Below, one piece after another: positions 33,651 to 45,639 of a stretch of 64,000 nt of DNA. Source of the DNA: Diogma glabrata (taxonomy: Eukaryota; Arthropoda; Insecta; Diptera; Cylindrotomidae); assembly GCA_963693315.1 (NCBI GenBank), contig OY856188.1:266099114-266163113 (forward strand), written 5' to 3'. The stretch's first letter is position 1. Each line of letters begins with the position of its first letter. The translations under genes and the position numbers were made by a program. Under the pieces are notes generated by a model. The model saw nothing but the letters and a program-made list of their open reading frames with translations. It searched no databases and was not told the origin of the DNA.

Positions 33651-35807
33651 ACTTCGGTCTGAAAGACCTAAGTATTACATTCATGAGCTAAAAGCGAAAT
33701 TCCTACCCCCACTTTTGTTGGCATATCTCGACGTTTTAGGACCTACTGATTCTAAAAAAGCTAAAAAACATGTATGTCTGTCTGCCGGCCGGCCGTCACA
33801 ACCGACGAAATCTAGAAAACGGCTGAAGGGATTTAGGAACAAAGAATGTGGAACAGAGAATGTGGAGAAATCTGGATGGTCGGGATTGGTATGTGAGATC
33901 AAAAACTAGATTATTGCATTATAAGTTTGTAAAAAAAAAGTTGTCAAGTGTGTCAAAAGAAAGATTTGTATTTATTTTTTTTCCCAATTTTTTGGAAAAA
34001 ATCAGATTAATTATTTGTATGACAGAAATTTTATTATTATTATAGAGAATTATGGCATTATAAGTTTGTGGCTGCAGAAAAAGTAAAAAATGTAAAAAAT
34101 GTAGCTGTTTTTATGACGCAAATCAGTAAATGTAATGAAAATGAAATTGGAAAAATAAATTTTTTTGTAAAATGTTGGTATTTTTTATTTTGTAATAATT
34201 TTTGCAATATTTTTAGAATTTTGGAAAAATTTTAATTTTTGATTTTGTAAGAATTTTTGGAATATTTTTAGAATTTTGAAAAAAGTTTGATTTTATTTAA
34301 TTTTTACAATATTTTTGGAATTATGGAAGGTTTTTGAGTAGTTTGCTGATTGTATCATATTTTCAGTTTCATCAAGATCCCATGTTCATTTGTCACCCAC
34401 CCAAATAATGGTAAATAAATTAAAAGGTGTAACTTATCAAAGACACACAGAATTTATCAAAGACACATTAAACGGTTATATAGGAAAAAATTGGAGAAAT
34501 ACAGAAAATAAATAACCTTAAAACTGTTATATGTATTTTGGCGGTTTTTCACTATTTTCCTCCATAAATTTAGATAATATATTTACAAAAAACATAAGAA
34601 AACTTTTCGTCTTAACGTCGTCTATATTGGACAAAAAGAGAGAAAAAATAATCGCCAAAAACCGTAAAATAACCTTCAAAATACTTTGTTTCTCTTTCTT
34701 CTCAATTTAATCTGTATTGGAGAAAAAAAGAACAAAATAATACAAAACTTTTTTAATGTATGTGTGCATTAGATAATTACTTCGGTCTGAAAGACCTAAG
34801 TTTTACATTCATGAGCTTAAAGTGAAATTCTTACCCCCACTTTTTTGGCATTTCTCGACGTTTTAGGACCTACTGATTCTAAGGAAGCAAAAAAAATGTA
34901 TGTCTGTCTGCCGGCCGGCCGTCACAACCGCTAGACGGATTTCAAAAACTTACTCAATGGGAAGAGCCGAAGGAACGATGTGTTCGACAACTGTACTGGA
35001 AGTGTGTCAAAACAAGGAAATTTGCATATTTTATGCTTAAAAAACTTTCATTTTAAGTGATTACGAGTAGGTATTCAATATATTGAATTTGGAGAAATCT
35101 TGATGGTCGGAATTGGTATGTGATACCAAAATCTAAATAAGTTTGGCAAAAAAATGTTGTCAAGTGTGTCAAAAGAAAGATTTTTATTTATTTTTTTACC
35201 CAATTTTTTGGAACAAAATAAAATTAATTATTTGTTTGACATAAAATTTTATTATTATTATTGAAAATTATGGCATTATAAGTTTGTCAAAAAATATTGT
35301 CAAGTGTGTCAAAAAATGATTTCATTTATTTTTTTAGATAATTTTTTGGAAAAAAAATTTATCTGTTTGTTTACGTAAATATAATTGAACATGGAAATTT
35401 TTGAATTTGTTATAGTTTTTGAAATATTTTTGGAATTTTGAAAGAGTTCCAATTCTTGATTTTTTAAGAATTTTGGGAATATTTTTAGAATTTTGAAAAA
35501 TTATAAATTTTTGATTTTATTATAATTTTTATAATTTTGGAAAAAGTTACAATTTTTGATTTTGTTATAATTTATGCAATATTTTTAGAATTTTTGAAAA
35601 AAGTTTTAATCTTTGATTTTGTAATAATTTTTGAAATATTTTTAGAATTTTGTTTGAAAAAAGTTTGAATTTTTTATTTTTTTTTAATTTTAACAACATT
35701 TTTGGAATTTTGGAAGAAATATGAATTTGTGATTTTGAAATATTTTCTCGAAATGCTAAATGGAGAGGTTTTTGAGTAGTTTGCTGATTGTATAATCTTT
35801 TCACTAT
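33651..35807 (+). repeat. Two direct copies of a repeat element in a Fas1 intron
   Basis: Copy 1 (33651-34366) and copy 2 (34779-35807) both start ACTTCGGTCTGAAAGACCTA, continue with GACGTTTTAGGACCTACTGA and CTGCCGGCCGGCCGTCACAA, and end near GAGTAGTTTGCTGATTGTAT. Between these, both carry many degenerate TTTTTAGAATTTTGAAAAA units, which account for the length difference. No coding frame. The two copies are separated by 412 bp of unrelated AT-rich DNA. Confidence 0.85.
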
Positions 35808-36180
35808 ATTATGTTAATATATAATCTGTTATAATTTTCCGACAACGTATTGATGTTTCGTGTTAGTTTTGTAATACATATCTAAACAGAGATAAAAAAT
35901 GCATGTACTTTAACAAAAAGCTATGTTTGATATACATCGCTGCTCAAAACTAAAAACCATGTCCTCATAAAAGTTTTTTGCGAAAACTATATCAAAATCC
36001 TTAACCCAGACCGAAGTCTTGATATCTCAGAGCTTGAGATTTCAGCCCCTCCATATTTTAACGTTGATTTGATAACGTTGTACGTTTTCAAGGTTAATTA
36101 AGTTGTAACCAAATTGAATTATTTGATGTCATCATCAAATTTATGTATGTACCTACAATTGAAATAATAAATAAAAAATG

Positions 36181-36653
36181 CACTCCTATTGTGGAGACCG
36201 AAAGGAAAACTTATTTTCATATTTTTCTTTGAATAAAACATTACCCACTATCGTAAGAGTAAACATTTGGTCCTCCGAGCCCACAAACAACAAGTCTTAA
36301 ACATTTGGTCCTTCGAGCCGGATTTAAAAGCTTTACAAAAAATGTGTACTTAGAACAACATTTTCAATTTAATTTTTGTTGTTGTCTCAACATCGTAAGG
36401 AATAAGTGAGGAATATTTTGAAACATATTAAAAGCAATCAAAACTGACCAAATTAAAGAAAGAATTAAAAATGAGTGATTATTATCTCGAAACCAAGCCA
36501 AGCATATATTCTGAATCCCAACTTACACAAACAACAATAGCTCTGGATAAAATACAATCAAACACACAAATAGTTTATATGGATGACAATTATGAATTAA
36601 GACACTTGGAAATGCCAATCTTTTGTTATTTTAAGCGTAAAAAATTTTCATAA
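36181..36653 (+). mobile_element. Possible LTR-element leader fragment
   Basis: ACATTTGGTCCTCCGAGCC (36265) and ACATTTGGTCCTTCGAGCC (36300) resemble the leader just after the 5' LTR of BEL/Pao-like elements. A 60-residue frame starting MSDYYLETKPSIYSESQL (36471-36653) could be the beginning of a gag. No downstream pol and no second LTR were seen. Confidence 0.35.
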
Positions 36654-37080
36654 AAGAGATTCAAATTAAACATCTGAGATTTAACAAACCTTATTGATAA
36701 ATTCTGCCAGAAATGCCCTTTTTTATTTGGTAAGTAATTTCATTGTAAGACAAGAAAAACACAATTTTATTATTCATGCTTGTAATTACATTTTTCCAAC
36801 ACAATTACATAATACTCCTCTAATATTATTTAAATTATCCAGAGTGTTCAGAAATTAAAATACAAAACACTTTTGTATTTTTTAAATTAACATATAGATA
36901 AGTGTCATTGTAGCTCGAAGAAAAATGTAATATCTTCACTTCATTAAATCCAATGATTTAATTAAAAAAAAAAAATTCAAAGAACTTTAATTAGTTTTTT
37001 ATCAGTCGAATTGAATCATAACAAAATACAATTTCTTTTCTTCGGAACTATTTATAAATTAAATATTAGAAGAAACTTAC

Positions 37081-37250
37081 TTGTTTAGATCCTTTACTAT
37101 TTGTAAATTGTTGATTCGATTTTGATCTTATTATTTTGGCATTGTTTACAAAAATATCGTTACCCTTTTTGTTTATATACAAAGGTGGATTTCCATCTAA
37201 ATCTGATAACACTGGCGAAGTTAAATGTTCTAGTGTTGAAGCAGATGTTG
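37081..37250 (-). CDS. Fas1: Fas1 exon (second seen): centre of first FAS1 domain
   Basis: 170 bp with an ATTACAG acceptor and a GTAAGTTT donor. Its first two bases complete a codon begun in the exon at 56455, and 56 codons follow. It reads SDLDGNPPLYINKKGNDIFV and NNAKIIRSKS, the characteristic middle of the first FAS1 domain in insect Fasciclin-1. The end is in phase 0 and fits the exon at 33466. Confidence 0.95.
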
Positions 37251-40200
37251 CTGTAATGAAAAATGAATGAAATCGTTACTTGTTAATTGAAACTCATATA
37301 AATTAGGTTAATTAATATAAGTGATATCAGTAAAAAAATTTATTAATTGAAATAAAATATATACACATATTATGATTGTTTTAACATTGAGAGGCTTCAA
37401 TTACAAATGTTTATACGGATAATTAATATTGGAATAATCTATTAACGAATATCAAATTATTGTACAAAATGCCGCTGTATTTAAATTATTGGTATTTATC
37501 TTGTTATATATTTATTCAGTTAGAAGTTGAAATCAGTTGAAATCAATGTTATTGTAAGCAACCCTTAGTAAATAATCATATTAAAAACAGAGACTTTAAT
37601 AGACGATAAAATCGATTAGTTGAGCATAAAAAGCTAACTTTTATAGAAGCATAAGATTTGATTTTCATCATTTCATTATGTTGCCTTTCAAATTTTCTCG
37701 AAGGAATAACATGTTCATCGGAGAAAAACAATAAATACCACATTTTTTATAATAAACATTTATTTAACTTTGAGGCGTTTTAAGTAAAAGTGAAATATTG
37801 GTCCCTTCAGTCTCGTGATTTATTAAAGTACATTATTCCAAAATTATGTCTAACAAAATAATTTATCAATTACGGTCTCAAATCATGGATCAAAATAATG
37901 TAATCAGCTTCAATATATGTAATCAAGTTCAAGCAGAATTATATTTTTTATTTTTTTGTATCAACTACAGTTAAAGACACACCTGTTTTGTGGGATATAG
38001 CGGTTATCAAGTTGGGTTAAAATTCGTAGATTGAAAGTTTAAGTGCAACACCGGCTCCAGAATTATCTACTACTATTCTGCCCCTAACTTTTGTTTGAAC
38101 AAAATTCATCTGTCAAACATCAAGCTTACAAAAACAACATAATGGAATAAATACTGTCAAATATGCTTTTAATATTATTCTGTTTCGCATTTATTGAAAC
38201 TGAACAAGTTTTTCTCGAAATATCACAAAATTGACCACACTGGTTACGTTTTTGAGGTCACCATATATCATCACCCTTATATTCAAATTTCATCAAAAGA
38301 TTATATTTTTGTTTACGAAAGAAACCCTCATCCAAGACTAAGAGATAAAGTCAAAAATATTTGTTTCACTTTAAAATTTTTGTAACGTGAAGATATAAGG
38401 CTATTAGCAAAAAAAAAAATCAATAGGCGCCTCTTTCTCTGATAGTTTTACAGCATTTAATGGAGACAAGTGAAAACTAATATCATAAATAATACTCTAC
38501 ATACTATTAAAAGCATTTAAATTTATTTTTTTTTATAAAATTGAAAATGTATAATAAATAAAAACGTTACCATCTATTTTCAACACAATTTATATCTATT
38601 ATTAAACCCAAAACGTTTTATAACAATAAAAATTCGCTTGGTAAAAGCATGAGTAAATTTATAAATTTTACATCAGAAAAAAAAAATATATAGGAAGATA
38701 AAAAATATAATAACGACTAAGTATTATGATAATAAACATAGCTTTTTTCACTGTTAGTAGTTTTCTAATATATTCGATAGCTTGTATTTTCTAGAAATTC
38801 ACAGAACGAAAATCTGCGACTTTTTCTATGGCATGTCATTTTTACTTCACCAAAATTGAAAATTGTCTGAAGTAAATAAATCTATCGAAAAAAAATCTTA
38901 CGCTTTGACCAAAGAATATTCATATTTAAAGAAATTCTCTAAATGAGTTACTATTTTATTTCGGTTCCGTCATTATTTCAGTTTATTATATTAAAATAAT
39001 CCATGTCAACAAAAATAAAAACATTTATGTGTGCTGGCCAATTAACCAATTTTTAACATTTTCTCAGTTAATTGCTTTGTTGCGTCACACAAGCAGTAAT
39101 ACATGTTTATATCTACATAAATAATAAAAAATCTGTTATGTAAAGCTTTTGTCATAATATTATATGTAGATATAATACGGTTGTTCAAATTTTTTCAAAG
39201 AAGAATGGTCGTCTGTAGTTGTAGAGATGATATATGGAAATGGTTTAACTAGTATTCTATATTGAGATGATATGGGTTAATTTTAAATTTGTGTGTGATG
39301 AAAAGTTTAATTAAAAAGAAACAAGAGATGTTTATCTGACTATAAATAATCGATCAAATGTTCGATCGAGAGATTATGTAAATTTAAATCAAAATAAAAA
39401 CATTAACTCGGTAATATGATGTGTTTTTTTATGATTACTCAAAGTGAATTTAAGGTATTGTAATAAAGTTTTCTACAAAATCCGGTGAAATTATTTTTAA
39501 TTAAAATAATTTATTTATTTTATTTTCATATTGAAAAACTTAAACTCCATATATTCCATTCCAATTTATTTTGAAAGTGGGTAGTATTATTTTAAGATAC
39601 TTTTAGCTTAAGATATTTTTAATAAATCTCGTTTAGTATTAGCTACCTCATTACATGAAGATGGGAAAACTAATAAAAAAAAACTTTTTAGCACGAAGTA
39701 GGCAGAAATATTGGCAAAAGTATACTAAAACCTTATATACCATGTCTCAATAAGATTGAAAGCCAGGATTAAATTAGAAGTTATTGAAGATTCACACTTA
39801 CAGGTGTTTGGGAGACCTCCACCATTTTGTCCAATTTTGAAATGAAGCCAGATCTTCCCATGCGTTTTTCTATCAAGATCCTATGCGTTTTTGTCACCAA
39901 GCCACCAATTCACCCAAATTGCTAAATAAAAATTAAATTTCACAAAATTCTCCAATTTTTATTATAGTTAATGTAATTAAGTTGTCAGATATGTATTGTT
40001 AAACGAATAAATTTTCTCACAATTATTTAGAAACAAAATGTTGAATTGGTCAAATAAAATAGTTGACTAAATTGATTAAGCACGTTTAGTACAATTTAGC
40101 AACAATTATAATGCAGTCAAAATAAATTTTGTAACATTAATTTAAATTGAGTACAATTAACAATATATTTTTAACGTTTGACAAATAATAAAAACCTATT

Positions 40201-40499
40201 GGTATCAGCCCGGAATAGCGAAGTCTCAGATATGGCATAAAAGTTATTTGGGTTTGAGAAAGTAAAAAATTTGCTTGGATCAAGGATTTCGGATCTTTTT
40301 ATTGAATTGAAAATCATGGGATTAACGTATTTTGGCAGCAATCAGATGAGGGTAAAACTAAATGCTAACTAAAGGGTTTAGGTAGCTAAATAAATTTTAC
40401 AATTTTTTTATAAATATACAAAATAAATTGTAAAACAAGATATTTGAAAAAACCCTAACTTTATTTGATTTACAAAATATTTTTGGATTTGAAGGAAAA
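37251..40499. other. Intron DNA, mostly unassigned
   Basis: Within the 19.2-kb Fas1 intron. It is AT-rich, and a frame at 38194-38385 has no recognisable motif. The only assigned part is 39743-39915, a single-arm copy of the repeat that flanks the copia element (shared TCAATAAGATTGAAAGCCAG). Confidence 0.5.
39743..39915 (+). repeat. Single-arm copy of the copia-flanking repeat
   Basis: It aligns with 28203-28370 in the same orientation: TGTCTCAATAAGATTGAAAG, a TTATTGAAGATTCA phrase, GAGACCTCCA and ATCTTCC. No opposite arm was found nearby. Confidence 0.7.
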
Positions 40500-40500
40500 A

Positions 40501-40595
40501 AAAAGTCAGACAAGTGTTCATGAATGTATAAATGAACACAATATACAAAATAATTGACATAAAGTTGTGTTGTAAAGTCTTTTTATTTTTCATTA
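40501..40595 (+). repeat. Fragment of the repeat family seen at 48.6 kb
   Basis: GTCAGACAAGTG, GAACACAATATACAAAATAA and TTGACATAAAGTTGTGTTG correspond to 48585-48690. Only this outer part of the family is present next to the Crypton relic. Confidence 0.65.
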
Positions 40596-40703
40596 GAATG
40601 TTATTTTTCATAACCAGCTTCGATTTGAATAATGTTATGAACGTCATATCACATCATAAATGCCGGTTGTTATTTAGCCATAACGGCCCGTTGCTATGTA
40701 AAC

Positions 40704-42102
40704 ATTTTCATAGCAACGTATTTGAAGGGATACCAAAATAAATATTACTATAAATTATTATAAATTATTTTATTTAAAATTAGTTTATATAAAAATTAAA
40801 GTTGCAATAATTAAAATTATTGTCTGAAAATGTATGGGTTTGCAGATCTGGAGTGTTCGAATTTGTGTGTTCCACTGAAATCACTTGATCGCTTGTATTT
40901 GTCGCGGTATAGTTTGTTGGCGGCTCTGCTAGTTCCATTAAAAGTTTAGAAGCCTTATTTTTTGTAGCAACACTCTCTTCTACATACGCTTCTGCCACTG
41001 AAGAGCTCTTCCACTTCCCATGCATTTTCAACGTTTCGAAAGATGCCCCTGCTCCAACCAATAGAGTGACCGATGTTCTTCTTAGGCAATGTCCAGTATA
41101 TCCTTTCCAATCTTTTGATTTCAAAAACTTTGCCATAGTTGCTGGAACATTGCCTAAGCTAAGGTGGTCTTTCCCACTGGCTGTTCAGTACATTTTCGGT
41201 TCTTATAATTTAGAAAAAAATGTTTGGAAGCCTTTTCTCCCCTTATAGACATATATGTTTTGATTATTTGTAGGGCCCTGATTTTATCCTCGTCTATAAT
41301 ACTAAACCCTGACGAGGGGCCAGTTTTGGTGGAAGCTACCTTAACAACTACACAGGAACCCTTGTTTTCAATGTCGTCAATTGACATCTTCGTCAACTCA
41401 TCCCTCCGCAAGACCCCAAACACACCCATTAAAATAACTACTTTGTGCAGAAGGTAATCACTATCAGGGGAATCTTGAATGAAACATTGGATATGGTCCG
41501 GCTCTAACACTTTGAATTTTTTTGTTACGTAATTTTTCGACTTCGTTTTGAGAAAGGCAATTGGCTGAATTTTGTAAAATCGACATTGGTATTAACTAAT
41601 AAAGTGGTTTTCAGCATCGAGTATTTTGTCCAGAGTGAATTAGGGGCAAACTTTTCAGACTAAAAATAAAAAAAGGAATATAAATACGGCTTACAGTGCA
41701 ATATATAACAACTTTAAGGAACATACCAATTCTTGGAAGTACGCCAACATGACGGTCTCATCTATAGCTGCAATATTATTCCGGGTCTTCTATTCTATAA
41801 ATAGGCTGTATACCTGGTCTTAACGGACCTTGGATTTGATTGGCAGCAAGTTGGCAATGGCCTTAGCTGCATTTTGTGAGACAAGATCTGGTAAATCCAT
41901 ATTTTCTTATTTTCGTATATTTTTTTTAATACTATATGACAGGAACCAATTTTAGTTTTATTAAAACCAATTGTTTTATTAAAACGATTAAAGCTGTTCG
42001 AAAATTCAAAGACTACTTAGCGGCTACTTATAAAATAAATATGTACATTTAGAGAGAAATCAAAATATTTTCATAGCAAACTATTTGAAGGGAAACCAAA
42101 AT
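40704..42102 (-). mobile_element. Crypton-like element bounded by 36-bp direct repeats
   Basis: The tyrosine-recombinase relic (40780-41900) lies between two direct repeats of about 36 bp, 40704-40739 and 42067-42102, that share ATTTTCATAGCAA and TATTTGAAGGGA with about three mismatches. At the low-coordinate end the repeat overlaps a perfect inverted repeat, CGTTGCTATG (40689-40698) and CATAGCAACG (40709-40718), with a 10-bp spacer. Inverted arms around a short spacer are the layout of tyrosine-recombinase core sites. That these repeats are the element's true ends is inference. Confidence 0.6.
40780..41900 (-). pseudogene. Crypton-type tyrosine recombinase with one intron, inactivated
   Basis: Exon 1 runs from an ATG at 41900 to 41727 (MDLPDLVSQNAAKAIANLL, later ETVMLAYFQEL) and has two in-frame stops. 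A 67-bp intron (41660-41726, GTATGT...TTTTAG) separates it from exon 2, which starts SEKFAPNSLWTKYSMLKTTL. After a frameshift near 41530 the catalytic part follows: GVFGVLRRDELTKMSIDDIE with the first arginine, STKTGPSSGFSI, then after another frameshift near 41150 GHCLRRTSVTLLVGAG (HxxR), KMHGKWKSSS (H of the second box) and AEAYVEES with the candidate nucleophile tyrosine. All catalytic residues are still recognisable. The wording matches insect Crypton-like recombinases, which cut and join DNA through a phosphotyrosine link. Not functional as it stands. Confidence 0.82.
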
Positions 42103-43713
42103 GAAACTTTTTTTCAATAATTATTAATTACTCTAATTTATTATTAATACATTTAATGAAAAATAAATCGTTGTACGCACCACTGTCGTTATCAGATTTT
42201 AACGGCCTTCAGGCGATATGAATAGAGTATCAACAGAGTATCAATAGCAGCCCATCTTTTTAAGTTTCGAGTGACAAGATGCAGCTTTTCAAAGAAATTT
42301 TTTTAATAGAATATAGCATCTCTGGAACGCTTGCTGACGTCGGTCTTCCTTAATAATTGTAATCCACAAAATTTTAAAAATAGCGTTAAAAAAATTCTCA
42401 AAGAAAATTGATTAATAGTGAGTAACCTTAGATTCCTAGTTAGCATCGTATCTTATACGATATTCAGAGATGTTAATCTATAATTTCTTATGGTTAACAC
42501 TAAAGAATGTCTAGCTTTAAAAAATAATACTGAAAAATTATCGGTTAGAAGGGGTCCGGACCCGAACCCCCCTCCTCCCCTTGTGTGCACCCCTGATCTT
42601 ATTTATAGCTGTTTAAAGGTGCTCTTTCAAATGACCCCCACTCGTTTTACCCTCCCTACTCCCATCCCCTAAACACATAGAAATATAATTATTTAAGACT
42701 TTGATATCATTTTCGCTATAATAACTCAGAAACTGTGCACCGCAAAATTCTAAAAAAATTGCAATGTTGTTTCCTTTATTTTTTTAAGTGTGTTGAAAGT
42801 TGGTTTTCTTTGTAAAATATTTGTTTTCATTAATATTTGAGTCCTAAAGTTTTGCTATATTTTCGTAAATGGATAGTGGAATCCTTGCCAACTTAACTTT
42901 CTTAACGTCAACATACAGCTTTAATTTTTATAAAATTTAACACATGAATATCGTAATAAAATAAACATCTTTTCAGGTTAGGCTAGAATGTAATATTCCA
43001 CTATTAAACCTACTGATGTGTTGTTTTAGCTCATCCAACACCAAATCATCGTTTAAACGTAAAACCACCAACTTATAGACTTGATCAACGTAAATCAGGT
43101 TCATTCACCATTATAAATCATGTCTGCTTGCTTAACTGGGCCTCGGTCCGTCGACCCTTGAACAACAGTCGAGTACGTTAACACACCTGGCTTTATATTA
43201 CCTAACAACATACTAACATGAAACGGTTTATATCCATATTCAAAATTATAACAAAACTCCGCCTATTTGGCAAAGATTTTGACGTTTTGGAATCCAAGTA
43301 TCGAATTTCTTTCATAAAGAGTTCAAATTTTTTAAACAAAAAACAAACGAAATAAATTAAATAATTTCAACAGAAAAAAACAACCTCTACAATTACATTA
43401 GCTTAGATCTCATTAGATCTCAGTGAATACATTTAGCTTTTTAAATCATTAAATAATTTTTGTCATGAATCTATATTGTTTATTGTTTTAGCCTAGGTAG
43501 GTACTAACGTTTAACGTTTTCTTTGGCAACATTTAAGGATTACATGATATCCAATTTAGTCAGTTTATTGTTTTGTAGACGTTTAACAAAAACGCATTCA
43601 TTAAAAATTGTTGATTAATATTACATAAAATCAATTAAATAATTAAACAATTTTTATTAAAATCAATTATTTATTTTTAAGAATTTTGAACACAAATATT
43701 ATAGCAATGATAA
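42103..43713. other. Intron DNA with one repeat fragment
   Basis: No gene seen. 42600-42790 contains a GTGCTCTTTCAAATGACCCC phrase and TGCACCGCAAAATTCTAAAA, which match 48755-48890 and 49020-49110; it is a fragment of that repeat family. The rest is AT-rich. Confidence 0.55.
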
Positions 43714-45427
43714 CACTGTGCGACAGCCCGAATCCGCTGAGGTTCTGACTATCGGGAAAAGTTATATCGGTCAAAAAAAAGTTATACGTGTCCCAGCGTT
43801 TCGCTGGGTCACGTCTAGGAATCGAGATATATCGATTTGAAGTTAGCAAGTATCATATAGGGGAAATTGTCACGTTTGGGGGTCTTTTTTGACATAACTC
43901 GAGAACGAATCGTCCGATTTTGCTGAAACAAATTTAGAAATTAAGAATTATAATTCCTTTAATCTACTGATATACTATACTGAAAAAGTAACGAAAATAT
44001 AAAAAAATAAAAAATAAAATAAAAAAAAATTAAAAAAATTAAATAAATAAATAAAATAAAAATAATAAAATAAAATAATAAAAATGAAAATATAATAAAA
44101 AGATGAAAAAATAAAATGGAAAAAATACAATAAATAAATAAAAAAATAATAAATAAATAATAAATAAAAAATAAATGAATAATAAATAAATAATAAATAA
44201 ATAATAAATAAATAATAAATAAATAATAAATAAATAATAAATAAATAATAAATAAATAATAAATAAATAATAAATAAATAATAAATAAATAATAAATAAA
44301 TAATAAATAAATAATAAATAAATAATAAATAAATAATAAATAAATAATAAATAAATAATAAATAAATAATAAATAAATAATAAATAAATAATAAATAAAT
44401 AATAAATAAATAATAAATAAATAATAAATAAATAATAAATAAATAATAAATAAATAATAAATAAATAATAAATAAATAATAAATAAATAACAAATAAATA
44501 ACAAATAAATAATAAATAAATAATAAATAATAAATAAATAATAATACTAAATAATAAATAATAATAATAAATAATAATAATAATAAGTTATAATAATACT
44601 AAATAATAAATAATAATAAATAATAATAATAAATAATAATAATAATATAATAAAAAATACTAAAAATATAAAATAAAATTATAATAAAAATAATAAAATA
44701 AAATAAAAATAATAAAATAAAATAATAATATAAAATAAATAAGTAAAAAATAAAAATAAATAAAAAATAGAAAATAAAAAAGTAAAAAATAAAATTAATA
44801 CACATAGAAACATGTCCAAATACATTTAAAACAATAAATTTTGGAGTTTATTCCAGTAAAAATATTAAAAAAAAATTTCTATGAAAAATCAATATTCTTG
44901 TCAAAATGAGATGATACCTTTACTTAGTTGTGAATAAAAGTGAAACGCGTTCATCGATTTTCATGATCCATTTCTCATTTTGTGCACAGATTATGTGACT
45001 CTACGTCAAAGTAATAAGACTTGACACTTTTTCCCGTTTGTAATTTTTCATGATTTTTTAAAATTCAATTTTTTTATTTTTTAGGCAAAAAATTATTTTT
45101 TTCTTCATTAATTTATTTATAACTGCGAAAATGTTGGTTGTGTAAAGAAATAGTATAATTGTAGTTAAAAGGGATTGTAATTCTTAATTTTTCTAAATTA
45201 GTTTCAGTAAAATCGGACTAGTCGTTCTCGAGTTATGTCAAAAAAGGCCCCCAAACATGACAATTTCCCCTATATGATACCAACTAACTTCCAATCGATA
45301 TATCTCGATTCCTAGACGTGACGCAGCGAAACGCCGGGACACGTATAACTTTTTTTTGACCGATATAACTTTTCCCGGTAGTCAGAACCCCAGTGGATCA
45401 CTGACCCCTACCATTTATCGCACAGTG
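43714..45427. mobile_element. Inverted-repeat element with minisatellite core
   Basis: Ends are CACTGTGCGA and TCGCACAGTG. Long arms (about 43714-43960 and 45175-45427) pair, sharing CACGTCTAGGAATCGAGATA and its inverse, and CATAACTCGAGAACGA. TAA flanks both sides (43711-43713 and 45428-45430). CACTG ends suggest the CMC/CACTA group and a TAA target suggests PIF/Harbinger, so the superfamily is open. The interior has no transposase and is dominated by AAT/AAAT repeats. Confidence 0.8.
43995..44800. repeat. AT minisatellite with 11-bp unit
   Basis: From about 44165 to 44530 the unit TAAATAAATAA repeats about thirty times with little variation. The flanks are looser AATA/AAAT simple repeats. 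The 172- and 181-residue minus-strand frames here are translations of the repeat and are not genes. Confidence 0.95.
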
Positions 45428-45639
45428 TAATGATTGCAGTGACGTAATAAATTTATTACGCTATAGTGCGTAATGAAATAGTAAATAATTCAAATGTCAT
45501 ATCACAAATTGTAATGAAAAATTTACTAATAAGAAATATATAAGAAAAGTAAACTTTACTTCGGTTATGTCAAATGATTATGTCAAATGATTTTCTTTGA
45601 GATCTATGCCGATGATGCGATATTTATGTAACTATAAAT

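Noticed and set aside
38194..38385. 63-residue frame MKLNKFFSKYHKIDHTGY
   Set aside because: No known motif, no neighbouring splice or promoter signal, and a length expected by chance.
41066..41457. Plus-strand frames of 60-77 residues
   Set aside because: They are antisense to the Crypton recombinase, which explains the composition.
43959..44504. Long minus-strand open frames (181 and 172 residues) of Leu, Phe, Ile and Tyr
   Set aside because: They translate the 11-bp TAAATAAATAA array, which has no stop in these frames. Hydrophobic periodicity is an artefact of the repeat.
44165..44530. Regular short repeats resembling a CRISPR array
   Set aside because: The units follow each other without unique spacers; this is a minisatellite in an animal genome.
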